Shown here: positions 41,016-51,600 of the stretch, in pieces
How the letters are laid out: every line of letters starts with the position of its first letter
How positions within the stretch are numbered: position 1 is the first letter of the stretch
NCBI GenBank assembly: GCA_934045075.1
Contig: OW203732.1
Location: 13,122,201-13,186,200, forward strand
DNA length: 64,000 nt
DNA from: Yponomeuta sedellus
Lineage: Eukaryota > Arthropoda > Insecta > Lepidoptera > Yponomeutidae
Direction: 5' to 3'
Made by a program: the position numbers and the translations under genes
The notes under the pieces: generated by a model
Database searches by the model: none
Told to the model about the DNA's origin: nothing
What the model saw: only the letters and a program-made list of their open reading frames with translations

Positions 41016-44000
41016 CTGTGCGGACGGACACAACACAAATATTACAGACACATGAGGCCTAATTATGCGCACTGAATCTTGTCAGATTGCTGGGGCTTGT
41101 AAACTAGTATGGAATATGCCATACGATTGGAATCGTTCAGGATTTAGTGCGCGAAAAATAGGAGCTGGCCAAAGCCAACAGCATGATCCCCTATCTTGTA
41201 CGCGAGAAAGAATTTCTCGCACTCGCGTAGCGGAACAGAACGGTATAGCGCGCGAAATTGTTTATTTCTCGCGTGCGAGATAGGACTTATCCCAATTAGA
41301 ACAACTGTCCATAATGCACCCCCTTAGGGTGTAAGAGGCTTCATGCGGTAACACCAGCGCAACCAATGGAAAAAAATATAAAGTTTTTATGGATGTTTTT
41401 TTCCAAAAAGGGTCAGATCAATCTCTCAATCGTGTTAATAGTGATTTTAAAACACATTGCCAACAACCTAGCATTACAATCTTGGATATACCATTTATGG
41501 CAAAAACGGTCGTTTTTGTGTTACTGCATGAAACACCTTTAGTGGCAGCAGAAGAGCTGCGTAGGACTTAGCAGCTGTGATAGTTTTCTACTCTTTGTGC
41601 TATATGGGATGCTGCTGGGACAGCGTCACAGAAAAGCTAAAATTGTTGCAATGTGGTGAACATAAGAAATCTGCTAAAGCGGGAGTGGGAAAGATGGTTA
41701 ATAACCTGTGAATACCTACATTACGTGATTCGCAAGGTACGTTAAGCCGTTGTTGCCGGCTGTCATGTAATGGCAGTGGTTAAACCATGTCAGTGGCCTT
41801 ATAGGCGGCTTGATAACTTCTGCCCGCCACGGTCTTACAATCCTCCACCAACTCGGACTTGGCGCCCATGGTGAAGTATGGCCTAACCTTTCTTAAGAGA
41901 CCCGTGCCCCAGCAGTGGGGACATACAAGGGTTGATATCGATGACAATTGCACGAGCATGGCGATTTAACTTCGTTGTTGCTTTAAATCATGACATGATG
42001 AATGTGATTTGTCTTTGGAGTGTAGTTACTCAGTCCGTTGTTTGTGTTTTTTTTTCTGCTTTTAGTGTTTGTCTGGTTTAGAAAAGAGCTTAACATGATT
42101 GAAGTTCATGTTACTTGTTTGTTTACTACACATGCATTTCTCACACTGTGCCTATTGTATTCCAATATTATTATATTGTAAACTGTAGAAAACGCTGCTG
42201 GTTATACATGTAACTAACCTTAATATTAACTTTAAGTTAAGCATTTTTTTTTTGTATAACTGTTTGTTTTCTCTAATAAAATAAAATAAATTTAAGGCCG
42301 CCCACATATCAAACTTTCTAGGCACCAATGGCATAAATCTGTTATTGTAGTGTAATCAAGCATGTTTGGGTAAAACGATCTTGAGTGTAATGCACTAACA
42401 GAATTAAGGCCCTCTTCAGTTGACAGAAAGTCTCACATATGATTGTAAGATAAGATAAGATTTATTGTATAATCTAGACTATTGTAAAGAGCTCCTTATT
42501 GAGTATGAAAAGGTCCTTGTTCAATATGGGTTTCAAATTATTTTAACCCCTATGTGCGCCTTTATTACGCGCACGCACAAAATGCTGAACAATATAAATC
42601 GTGTAACTGTCAAATTCCATAGAAATTGGTATATCAAACGTCAGGATTACGACAGGATTAGGTGCGCGTAACTAGGCCACAATTTCAAGTAGGAAAGTTA
42701 ATACAAAATGCCTTTCATATTCTCTATGAAAGCTAAGTGCAATGGCATGCTTTAAGGCGCTGCTTGGTGCTAAGCGCCAAAAATGGAAAGAATCATAACT
42801 TGTTTTAATATAAGTTTTTTTCAAAAAGTGAAAAGTGAATCTTTACGACTGTGTTTAGAACCTAGGACTTCAATCGATGTCTGCTAAAAACGGCCGTTTT
42901 TAGCAAAATTGCCTTAAATTCTTGGACCTTGGCTCTTGTAAGTAGGCTCTAAAATGAGCTACTATATTTATTGGGATTTTATGATGTTATTTTTTTTCAA
43001 GACACGTTGTAAAAGAAGATATGGTTTATTTCGCTAGTTAGCACCGGCTAGCGCATTAAGTGAGTGAGCAATGCTCTTACATATGTAGATAAACGGTACA
43101 CTTAAAAATTATTCATTTACAGTTCTTTGGAAATCCAACAAGAAGGAAAATATTAGTATTGTATAATGAGTAAAGTCGCCGCCTTGCCAATCGGAATATA
43201 TTACAGAGGCAAACGTAAACTTGCTCAAAAAGAGAGTCATTCGGCTAAATTGACTTAGTAACTACTATGACGTCAAGTTTTGAATCATCAGACCATCCCA
43301 AATGTGCAAAAAACTTATGTACCGCTCGACTAAAACGAATGTAAAGCAGAAGTGAAATATAATGCAGTTGTGCAAAAAAGAATATGGGTAATGAAGTGAA
43401 AAGCACTTCTTTGTTTTGCCCATGCATTCTGATATCGATTAGTAATTAACTGATATTTGTTCTTAATTCAAATTACTTAACGGCAATAACTGTAAATTGT
43501 TTAAGAAAAAAAAACACCTAACTACGTGAAAAATGAAAATAACTTTAATATTTATTTTGTCATTCTCACAGTTACGACAAATAAAAAAACACCTCTTAAA
43601 AATTCATCAAACTGTTTCGGCTGTGGAGCGTAACAAAGAAATATACAAACATATAGTCGAAAAACATAATCCTCCTTCTGGTGCAGTCGGGTATAGACTG
43701 TGAGTATAAAGAGACTATTTAGTTATTTTTCACCGACTTTAAAAAAAAGAAGGAGGTTCTCAAGTCTATTTAATTTTTTTTTATGTGTTCGCATAACTTC
43801 ATTAACGATTTTGTTAATCTATTTCGATAATTCTTATTTTGTTCGAATAGATACCATTATAACTGCATTTGGAATCAGAACCATACAATATCATACATGG
43901 TTACTAATTTAAAACTAATCAATCGAAAACGAGAGTTGGCGTAAATTAATAGTAATCGTAGGCGTATACGAGGTGTAAAAGTAAAAGACCCGTCCGCGCC

Positions 44001-47000
44001 GGCCAAAAGCAAAATTACGTGTTTCCTGTATCAAAAAGGGGGATCCGAAATACACGGAACGTCTATAACTCGAATAGATTGACAAAATGGTACATCCTGC
44101 TGAGATTTGGCTAATGGAAGGTGAATGTTCACGTCAGCAATCCCGCACTAGGTACTAAATTTGACTCCCCTCCAATCACACGCCTTCAGTTAATACCTAT
44201 TTGAATTGAACTAAAATACCGGGTTATTTATAAAATGCGTAATTTCTGCAACATTTTGATTCTGCCCGGCACACTGACCTCTTGTTCGTGGTAATATCAT
44301 GTGACTGACCGAACCCAAGCCTTAGGCGTAGGGCGAGCAAGAGGGTAGTGTGCAGGGAGTCTTCAAATGTCTTATTTAGTATTTGTATGCATATAAGATA
44401 ACTTTAAATTGAAAAACCAAGAGCATCTGCCAACAAACTGTTATGCAGTTTGGCAGAAACCAACTTCTGTATTTTTTGTATTTTTACTTGAATAAATGTT
44501 TTCAATCAATCAATCATTTAGTGCAGGCTAAAATAGTGGTGGAGCGCATAAACAGCGAATTAAATAAAATTAATTATAGAAAAAGTCACAAAGTAAAGTT
44601 TTTCTGGCCACCCATAGCACAGGGAATCCTACTTTGGGAGCCAGTAACCCTAATTGTAACCCTGTTTTACAATAAAGTTTTTCATTACATTTTATAGGAC
44701 ATACGTTCTATTGGGGTGTTTCGAGAATTGCGTATTGTAGAAATAACCCTGTACGAGCTACGAGCGATTCATGATTGATTGAATGTAAATTATTTATGGT
44801 GAAATATATTTCTGATATCACCCTTACACATTCCATGCATTTAAAAAAATGACTTTGTTTTTCTAAGTTACTTACATTTGTGAATTACGTAGGTATATTT
44901 GTTTATTGTGGCAATACCGCTCGTTAACTGTCAAGGAAAACATCGTGAGGAAACCCTAGCGTCTGAAGTGGTGACATACCTCAGCGCTTGCTACGAACAA
45001 TGGTTCGACTAAGTGGGAAAATCTTAGATCTGACCACGTCAATAATGCCTCAATAAATTTAATATAGCAAAACGCACATAAGTATATTAATGACTTAACA
45101 CGTTTACATTGGCGTCGGTACATGGCTATTGTGTTAGCGAGGTAGGCGAGTGCTTTAAATAATACACCCGTACTTCACACATTCAATTAGCATTTGCAAA
45201 CAAGAGAGCCTCACGTCTAAATAAACTATTACTAGTAAATGTCGCATACAACATAAAGGCTCCCAAAGTACACTTCGTGACACGCTAAACTTGACTTTAA
45301 TAACTGAGAAATTTCCTTTCTTGCGTACAATAAAGTGTTCTCAGTCTATTTATAAGATAACATAAACTCACGCCTGTATCCCAGAGGGACTGCCACTGCC
45401 ACGATCCTGACAGATCACCTTTGCTTCATCAACGTTCATTAGTCGTTGCATGCCCACATGCCGGATCGGGGTACTTTTTATTTTTCTATTTATCTAACTC
45501 TTAAATTTTATAATTCTATGCTATTGATTGATTTGATTTTCTTTTCTTTTTTTTTATTTTCAGATTTCTTTATTCATAAGTTTACAATTGTATTACATGC
45601 TTGATACAGTAAACAAGTGCACATTAGTAGCTTAAATGTATAACATTTTTACCAGGCTGTCTTACCTATAAAAAAAAACATAATACTTACTTAAAAGTTA
45701 GGGCTATTTAGATACTAGGATATTAATGAGAATTAATAACAAGTGTATTTATGAGCTTCTTGTTCGAGGTACATTTTTGTCTTAGAATTCTATGCTATTG
45801 GGGAGTGTCCTATAGGAATTAACTGTATGAAAAATAATAAATGAACACGTCGTTTAATGTCTGAACCAGTATGAATTGTTGACAACCTAATCATCATCAT
45901 CATCGGCCTACGGTTGTCCACTGCTGGACATAGGCCTCTCCCATTGCACGCCACTGAGCACGGTCCTCGGCTACTCTCATCCAGCTCTTGCCAATCGCTC
46001 CACCGAGTCTGAGGACGTCCTACACTACGTTTTCCGATCCGCGCTCTCCACTCAAGAACTCTTCTACCCCATCGGTTATCAGTTCTTCGGGTGATATGGC
46101 CGGCCCACTGCCACTTCAGCATGCTAATTCGGTGGCTATGTCGGTGGCTTTGGTTCTCTGTCGGATGACTTCGTTCCGAATTCGATCTTTCAGAGAAACC
46201 CCGAGCATGGCTATGCCCATGACTATGACTTTCCATAGCACGCTGAGCGACTTTAAATTTGGATCAGCCCCACCGTGAGTGTCCACGTTTCGGCACCGTA
46301 TGTCATGATGACAACATAATATCCATTCCTGAGAAAAACGATTTTGACAACGGAACCCTGAACCCCGAATGTTGGTGTTAGGAAATTTGGCTTTCTTGTT
46401 TTTTACTTCATTTATGTAATTTTTATAAGCGGGCATGTACCAATGACTTTGTTTTCTGAGTTATGTACCTATATTCGTTAAGTTACATACAGTACCTAGT
46501 AATACCACTCGCTAACCGCAAAGGAAAACATCGTGAGGAAATCTGAGTGTCTGAGGTGTACAAAATGCCTCAGCGCTTGAAATTTCCAATCCGTGGTGGG
46601 CACGCGTGGTAATTAAGCCCATATTCTTTCTTCCTGTGAGAAGGCCTGTGCCCTGTAGTGCGACGTGGGAGTTTATGAATTAAGTGATTTGTCTGGATCT
46701 TCTTCTTCTTCAGGCTATATTATGTAGTCCACTGCTGGTTAAAGCCCTCCACTAATGAGCGCCATAGCGTCCTGTCTTCAGCTTTCCTCATCCAGCATCT
46801 GTCGGCAGTTTTTCGCAGATCGCCATCCCACCTGGTCGGAGGGCGTCCTACACTACGTTTGCCGAGTCGCGGTCTCCACTCAGTAACACGTTTACTCCAA
46901 CGGATATTGTCTGGATATTAGTGGGATAAAGTTGAAGGTCCTTCAGAATATTAGTAATTATCTACCAACTTGCGCATGCATCGTATGACTAAGAAATAAG

Positions 47001-50000
47001 TTTATAGCTTCTTTCGTATTTATTTTGTGGACTATGTGAACAAATATTTAGCTCCACCGAGAGTGTGAAGTATAGTTACTGAATCGTCAAAGAGGGTCGT
47101 TAAAATATTGTGCGAGTTGTAAAACAGTCATTAGTGAAGTAATTTACTCGATCGGACGATTGTCACTTTTAAGAGTAACCATTTATAAATGACTTCAAAG
47201 ATCTTATAGTAATGCTTTTTCTCTTCTCTTTATATCTACATTAAAGTTAGCACTTATCTTATAGATGGCAACGCGAGCGCGTGATTGAACAGTAACTTGA
47301 ATTATTCAGTAAGGGATTACTATAATAAGCATCGATGGTAATGACAAATAATTTAATATACCAGTGATTTTTTTCTATTTTTAACAGGCCACTTTGATTG
47401 ATAAGCATTTTTTCCCTATTATATAGCGTCGTTAGTATTGCAAAATGTCATATATCAAAAAAAACAAGACATTAATTTTTTCATCTATGTTGAAGGAAAA
47501 CTAGATTTTCAATATAACTAACTGTAAGACATTATAATAAGGTAAGGTACCAGCCTGATAAGGTAAGGATTATAATGTCGTGCTGTCTTTCTATTTTTAA
47601 TTTTTTATCACACAAATTTGATGAAAAAATAAAATATTTTTTTGACATGTTACTTCGATAGGTGTGCATTTAACTGACCGAATATTTTAGTCTACTCTTA
47701 TTCCAATTTCATATACATAGACTGCTGAAATCATAACCCTTATTAGCTCCGCCGAAGTTGTGTAAAAATGCTCTAGTACCGTAGTAGCCACGTGTAGGTA
47801 ACACTAAACAGAGGAAGAATTAAACTAACGTTTACCTACTACAACTTTGATTTGAAAAGGAGATAGACGTGTCGTTTGAAGTTTGTCATTTTTGAAACAT
47901 TATTGTTCAATAATTTTTTTTATTAAATAAAGGGGGTGTAAGTCAAAAGCAAAAACGGAACCCTTATAGGATCATTTATTTGTCAGTACGTCTGCCTGTC
48001 AAGACCCTTTATCTTTGGAAAGCGTGAATGTAGCAAGTTGAAATTAGAACCATATACTCAGCTCTACTAGTTCTTCCTTTAAAACCGTGAAAAAAATTAC
48101 ACTTCTAATTTAAAAGCTATGGCCGTTTATTTCAACACGCAACCGAATCGATATTTATTAGGTATTTCCGTTGTTCTACGACTATAAAACTTGGCAAGAA
48201 ATATTGTCTTTTACTATAAGTACAGTCTGTTAGCTTTTAGAATATAATTATCTCGGCTACTATCGGATAGAATCGGATATATTCGTTTAATAGAAATATC
48301 GGAACTAATTTGACACACAATTTCGAAATCTGAACTAATATGACACTTAACTTCGAAATCAGAACTCGATCATCAGTAAGAAACGCGGCGAAAATTGGTG
48401 AAAACCAAAGCCTACTCTGGAGCCCGAGGTATATTCTAAAAGCTAACAGACTATACAAAGCAAAATCTAAAAAGTATATACATATTTGTAACTAAATCAT
48501 AAAGAAAGTCTTTGAACTCCGGGAAAAATTTGATAAAACGTGGTGACTCGATTCCTGACCTATTTATAATATGTAAGTATCCACAAATTTGTACGGAACC
48601 TTCGGTGGGGGACTTGCACTTGTCCGGATTTTTCTTGTTTTCTTTTACTATGCAGGGGCGCGCATGATGAATTGTTTAACAAGTTTTAAAGAATAACATT
48701 CTTCTAAATAGGACTGAAGGCTACGACACTAGTACTAATTTAATAAAACTATATAAATCCAGTAAATATGACAAAAGAGTCATAGCACAAAATTAGTAAA
48801 AAAATTAATCTGCATCGCTGGCATATTTCAAAAATTGCACGTTTGAGAAATTATTCTGTAGATTGACAGCAAGTGTGATTGGCGGTCAACCATACAAATG
48901 TATTCACTTCATTACACATTAGATGGCTACTGTTATTATCTATTATATTATACTAAGCCTAGCTCGACATGGTTCAAAGCAATCACGTGCAGTGAAACAT
49001 TAAACCACTTATGAATACCAAAACGTCACCTTTTATCATAAACCTTAAAACAAACCACTAATGTACTTTGTGAACAATGGTGACAAGTATCCAGTTGTCG
49101 ACGTATAGGCAATATTAAGTATAGAACAACCGGCAGATTTATTTGTATCTTACTTTTGTGCGATAAGAGAGATGCTGATGGAAACCAAATAAGTGAAGTT
49201 CACTAGGTAGGTACTTCAAACTCCGTAGGTACCTAGTGGGCCAAAAAAGTTTTATTTAATCGCTCATTCACCCTGCATTATTGAGACGCATTTATATGTA
49301 TGCTTACATTTAGGGTTTATTCAGAGAAGCAAAGTTATTCGTATTTATGTAAGGTTGGTGGGTGCTTTTGACACATAATCATCTTGACATTTCTAACCTT
49401 CGATTAGGATAAGTGTTAGGATAAGGTAAGCTTTACTTTGATTACAGCCGAGTTAAAGTGTATCTAGCAAAAAAAATATTTTCCTTCCCTGGAGTAAAGC
49501 AGTCTCTCTATAACAATAATACATGTATTATCAAGCGCTTGCAACTGCTAGGGTCGTTTATTGACCCTTGATAAAGAACAGCAATCATGTCGTTGAGAAT
49601 AATTGAGAACAGATGACAGTTTATGCTACGAGAAGAAACTTAAATGTGACATAAATATAATTCGAAATCAATTGTGCGAAGAGGAACGTTATCGTGATTT
49701 GCTTGCAATGTGATTAGATAAGTATGAATTGTCGCGACAGGCTACATTTAACATAAACACCCATGTTAGAAGCACACTTATCCGCCACCAAATCGGTAGC
49801 AAAACACTTACCAAGAGATCTGTGATCAGCCTGGCTTCCGTAGAACTCATCCAGCTCCTTAGCAGAACATAGAGGCGTGTCTACTTGCGTTGTTTCCTCA
49901 AACTTGGAGTAGTCCACTTCGTACCCTTGCCTTTCACGATTGTATGTCACTAAGGGCAAGAATCTGTGGCCCCACATAATTTCACTAGTCGTGTAACTTG

Positions 50001-51284
50001 AGCGAGCTTGCGTGGTCTGCCCGGTCGACTCGATTGTGCCTTCCAATATCACTACAATTTCAAATCTCTCTTGAAGAATATCCGCGGCTGAGACACCGTA
50101 GAAAGGACTCTCAGCATTTATCCTATGCACCATAGTAATCGGCCAAATAAAGAATAGGTTGCTGTCGCATCCATCTGCATGAAGTTCCAGCTCAGTCTGG
50201 TAGTGGGATAGGAGCTCTCCTTCTTTCGTTGTCCTTGACCTAATGAGTTGAGCTCTCACGCTGGCTCCTATTATGTGAGACTTCCTTAGATCACCCACTC
50301 GGAACATCAAGCATAGTTCACCGTCTCTCTGACATACCACAGCATATTTTGAGAATAATAGAGTCTGCGTCCTATGCTTTGGCCGAGTCATCTTCGCGAA
50401 CACGATGCCCACCATGAAAGCTTGTATCATAACACCCACAATACTCTGAAGGCACATAATGAAGATAGCTTCAGGGCATTCTTCTGTGGTAGTTCTTGCA
50501 CCATAACCGATCGTATGCTGTGTCTCTATACTGAACAAAAAGCATGAGGTAAAGTCGAAGATGTTGAACACACACGGTTTCCAGTTCGTAGTTTCCTGCA
50601 TCGGTGGTAGATGATCCTCTTCTAGATCTCCGTGTGTAAAAGCTATCAGCCACCAGATGAGACCGAATCCGAGCCAGGAGAGAATGAACGATAGTGTGAA
50701 GACAAGCAGGGTCCATCGCCACTGAGCGTCCACCAATGTCGTGAACATATCCTGAAGGAACCGCAGGCGACGTTGTGAGATCTTTGATTTGAGGATGTTA
50801 CACTCTCCATTTTTGAGCACAGCCCGTCGGCGCGTCCTACGTGTGACGCCATGTCGGTGCGAACGACTCCTGAAACGAAATAAGCACAAATTTTAATAAA
50901 CAAGTAGACATTTGCATACACAAGAAAAGCTTCAATCTACAGCCGTTTCCGCGCGCTCTAGTTCACGGTTAGATTGTCGCGACGCAACGACCTTCGCCAA
51001 TGTTAGCGTGTGATAATGTGCGCCTGTAACTTCTCCCATTAAACTGAATGTCTCCTAGACGGACACGGAACACACAAAGCGGAGACGAACATAGAAAAAG
51101 GCGCATACAGTTTATCAAGCGGGGACGTCACAGAGGGGGCGTCCACGCACCTCTTAATGGTGGGGTAGTAAACTCCCGGGGAGAGGTTCCCGTTGGTTGT
51201 AGGCACAGCCTTGACTTTGAGCCATTCGTCGGGAAGGAGTTGTGCCTCCTCGCGGCAGGCGGGGGACTCCGGGTCAGCGTGCAT
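40921..51284 (-). CDS. Irk2: Inward-rectifier K+ channel, Irk2-like (gene B, spliced span)
   Basis: Second Kir channel, transcribed toward gene A. Simplest model: exons 51284-51151, 50869-49812 and 41015-40921, giving 428 aa. Seen: N-terminal 44 residues, a basic stretch (RRTRRRAV), TM1 (WTLLVFTLSFILSW), pore with TIGYG (GYG 166-168), TM2 ending FMVGIVFAK, then the Kir domain with RVGDLRKSH, FEIVVILEG, TTQARSS, WGHRF and DTPLCSA. Differences from gene A: PKHR instead of PKKR, and HIIGASVRAQL instead of [11 protein letters not shown], so the conserved Glu and His there are lost. This wording recalls Drosophila Irk2, hence the symbol. The TM2 rectification position is Gln194. Only the N- and C-terminal introns are present. 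Confidence 0.88.
41742..41952. repeat. 'gtccgggttggtgga' repeat, near-complete, reversed
   Basis: Complement of the 18374 copy, from gttaagccgttgttgccggc to gggttgatatcgatgac, in gene B's last intron. Confidence 0.7.
44219..44752. mobile_element. Diverged MITE-like element, same end type
   Basis: Left accgggttatttataaaatg and right gtagaaataaccctgtacg, with imperfectly inverted ends resembling 37077-37441. The interior includes a SINE tail (44610-44690). Confidence 0.4.
44868..45060 (+). repeat. 'cctcagcgcttgctacg' retroposon copy
   Basis: ttacttacatttgtgaatta, aacatcgtgaggaaacccta, then cagcgcttgctacgaacaat. The second half differs from the 27750 type and matches 53975-54185, so two subfamilies share a 5' half. 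Confidence 0.55.
45355..45465 (+). repeat. Same repeat, third copy
   Basis: aactcacgcctgtatcccag to catgcccacatgccgg, in gene B's last intron. Confidence 0.6.
45890..46285 (-). mobile_element. RTE-like LINE 3' fragment
   Basis: The - strand holds GVSLKDRIRNEVIRQRTK in one frame, then ISMLKWQWAGHITRRTDN, RRVLEWRARIGKRSVGRPQT and RGLCPAVDNRRP in another. It ends near a (TGA)n tail at 45891-45905. One frameshift near 46120. It lies in gene B's last intron. Confidence 0.75.
46435..46670 (+). repeat. 'ggcctgtgccc' retroposon copy
   Basis: taagttacatacagtaccta to gaaggcctgtgccctgtagt, directly followed by another LINE fragment. Confidence 0.6.
46695..46925 (-). mobile_element. RTE-like LINE 3' fragment
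   Basis: Complementary strand matches the same LINE end: tccactgctgg, gagcgccatagcg, and gggcgtcctacactacgttt are shared with the 45890-46285 copy. No open frame remains. Confidence 0.6.
47000..49800 (-). other. Part of gene B's last intron
   Basis: AT-rich. 47930-48640 carries outer sequences (aaaaacggaacccttatagg and tgtacggaaccttcggtggg) that often bound a lepidopteran repeat, with the mariner-like MITE inside. No coding exon recognised. Confidence 0.4.
48223..48453. mobile_element. MITE with 23-bp inverted ends, mariner-like
   Basis: agtctgttagcttttagaat (48224-48246 arm) pairs perfectly with 48430-48452. Flanking TA on both sides would fit a Tc1/mariner target. About 230 bases, no coding frame; in gene B's last intron. 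Confidence 0.65.
49812..50869 (-). CDS. Irk2: Gene B core exon: whole channel domain
   Basis: A single 1058-bp exon with acceptor TTTCAG (50872-50870) and donor GTAAGT (49811-49806). It enters in phase 2 and leaves in phase 1. It covers everything that gene A spreads over exons 2 to 6: slide helix, TM1, filter, TM2 and the full cytoplasmic Kir fold. No frameshift or stop interrupts it. The open frame reaches upstream to give MCLFRF, but that part is intron sequence ahead of the acceptor. The lack of four introns found in gene A suggests intron loss here or gain there. Confidence 0.95.
51151..51284 (-). CDS. Irk2: Gene B exon 1 (proximal start)
   Basis: The first ATG after an in-frame upstream TGA is at 51284-51282. 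The exon encodes MHADPESPACREEAQLLPDE, then WLKVKAVPTTNGNLSPGV and YYPTIK, and leaves AG before the donor GTGCGT, which joins G at 50869 to make Arg. The region is GC-rich and CpG-rich, as at the proximal gene A start. The donor is slightly weak. The frame is open a further 17 codons upstream but without an ATG. Confidence 0.65.
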
Positions 51285-51600
51285 GGCGTCCGCGCGCGTC
51301 ACTCTCGGCGTCTCGTCTGCCACAGCATCCCCCACGGCTCCTGAAGCATCGTGCGCGGTAATGCCTCAGTCACGACTGCCCGCGTCGGGCGCGCGCTAAA
51401 CGCTGCGTAATTGTATCGCGAGATGAAATGAAAATTATCAGCGCGCAGGAAAACAACTTTTCGTTAGTGCCTTCCGTGACGTTGTGCGGCACAGGGTGAA
51501 TTGGCGGGTGGATGTGCGCAGCTGGGACGTTGTGATTTCTTGCTTCGTATGTTAACGGGTAAAAATAAATGGAATTCAAATGTGATCGATGGGCTACGCT
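51285..51600 (-). promoter_or_regulatory. Probable proximal promoter and 5' UTR of gene B
   Basis: GC- and CpG-rich DNA directly upstream of the gene B proximal start, turning AT-rich beyond about 51600. A short upstream reading frame starts at an ATG near 51351 on the - strand. No TATA box is obvious. Assignment is by position and composition only. Confidence 0.3.

Noticed and set aside
49812..50869. Gene B core as a processed retrogene
   Set aside because: It keeps flanking introns at N- and C-terminal junctions in the same phases as gene A, and has no poly(A) tail or target duplication.
50870..50889. MCLFRF as start of gene B
   Set aside because: These codons lie in the polypyrimidine tract and acceptor (TTTCAG) of the core exon.
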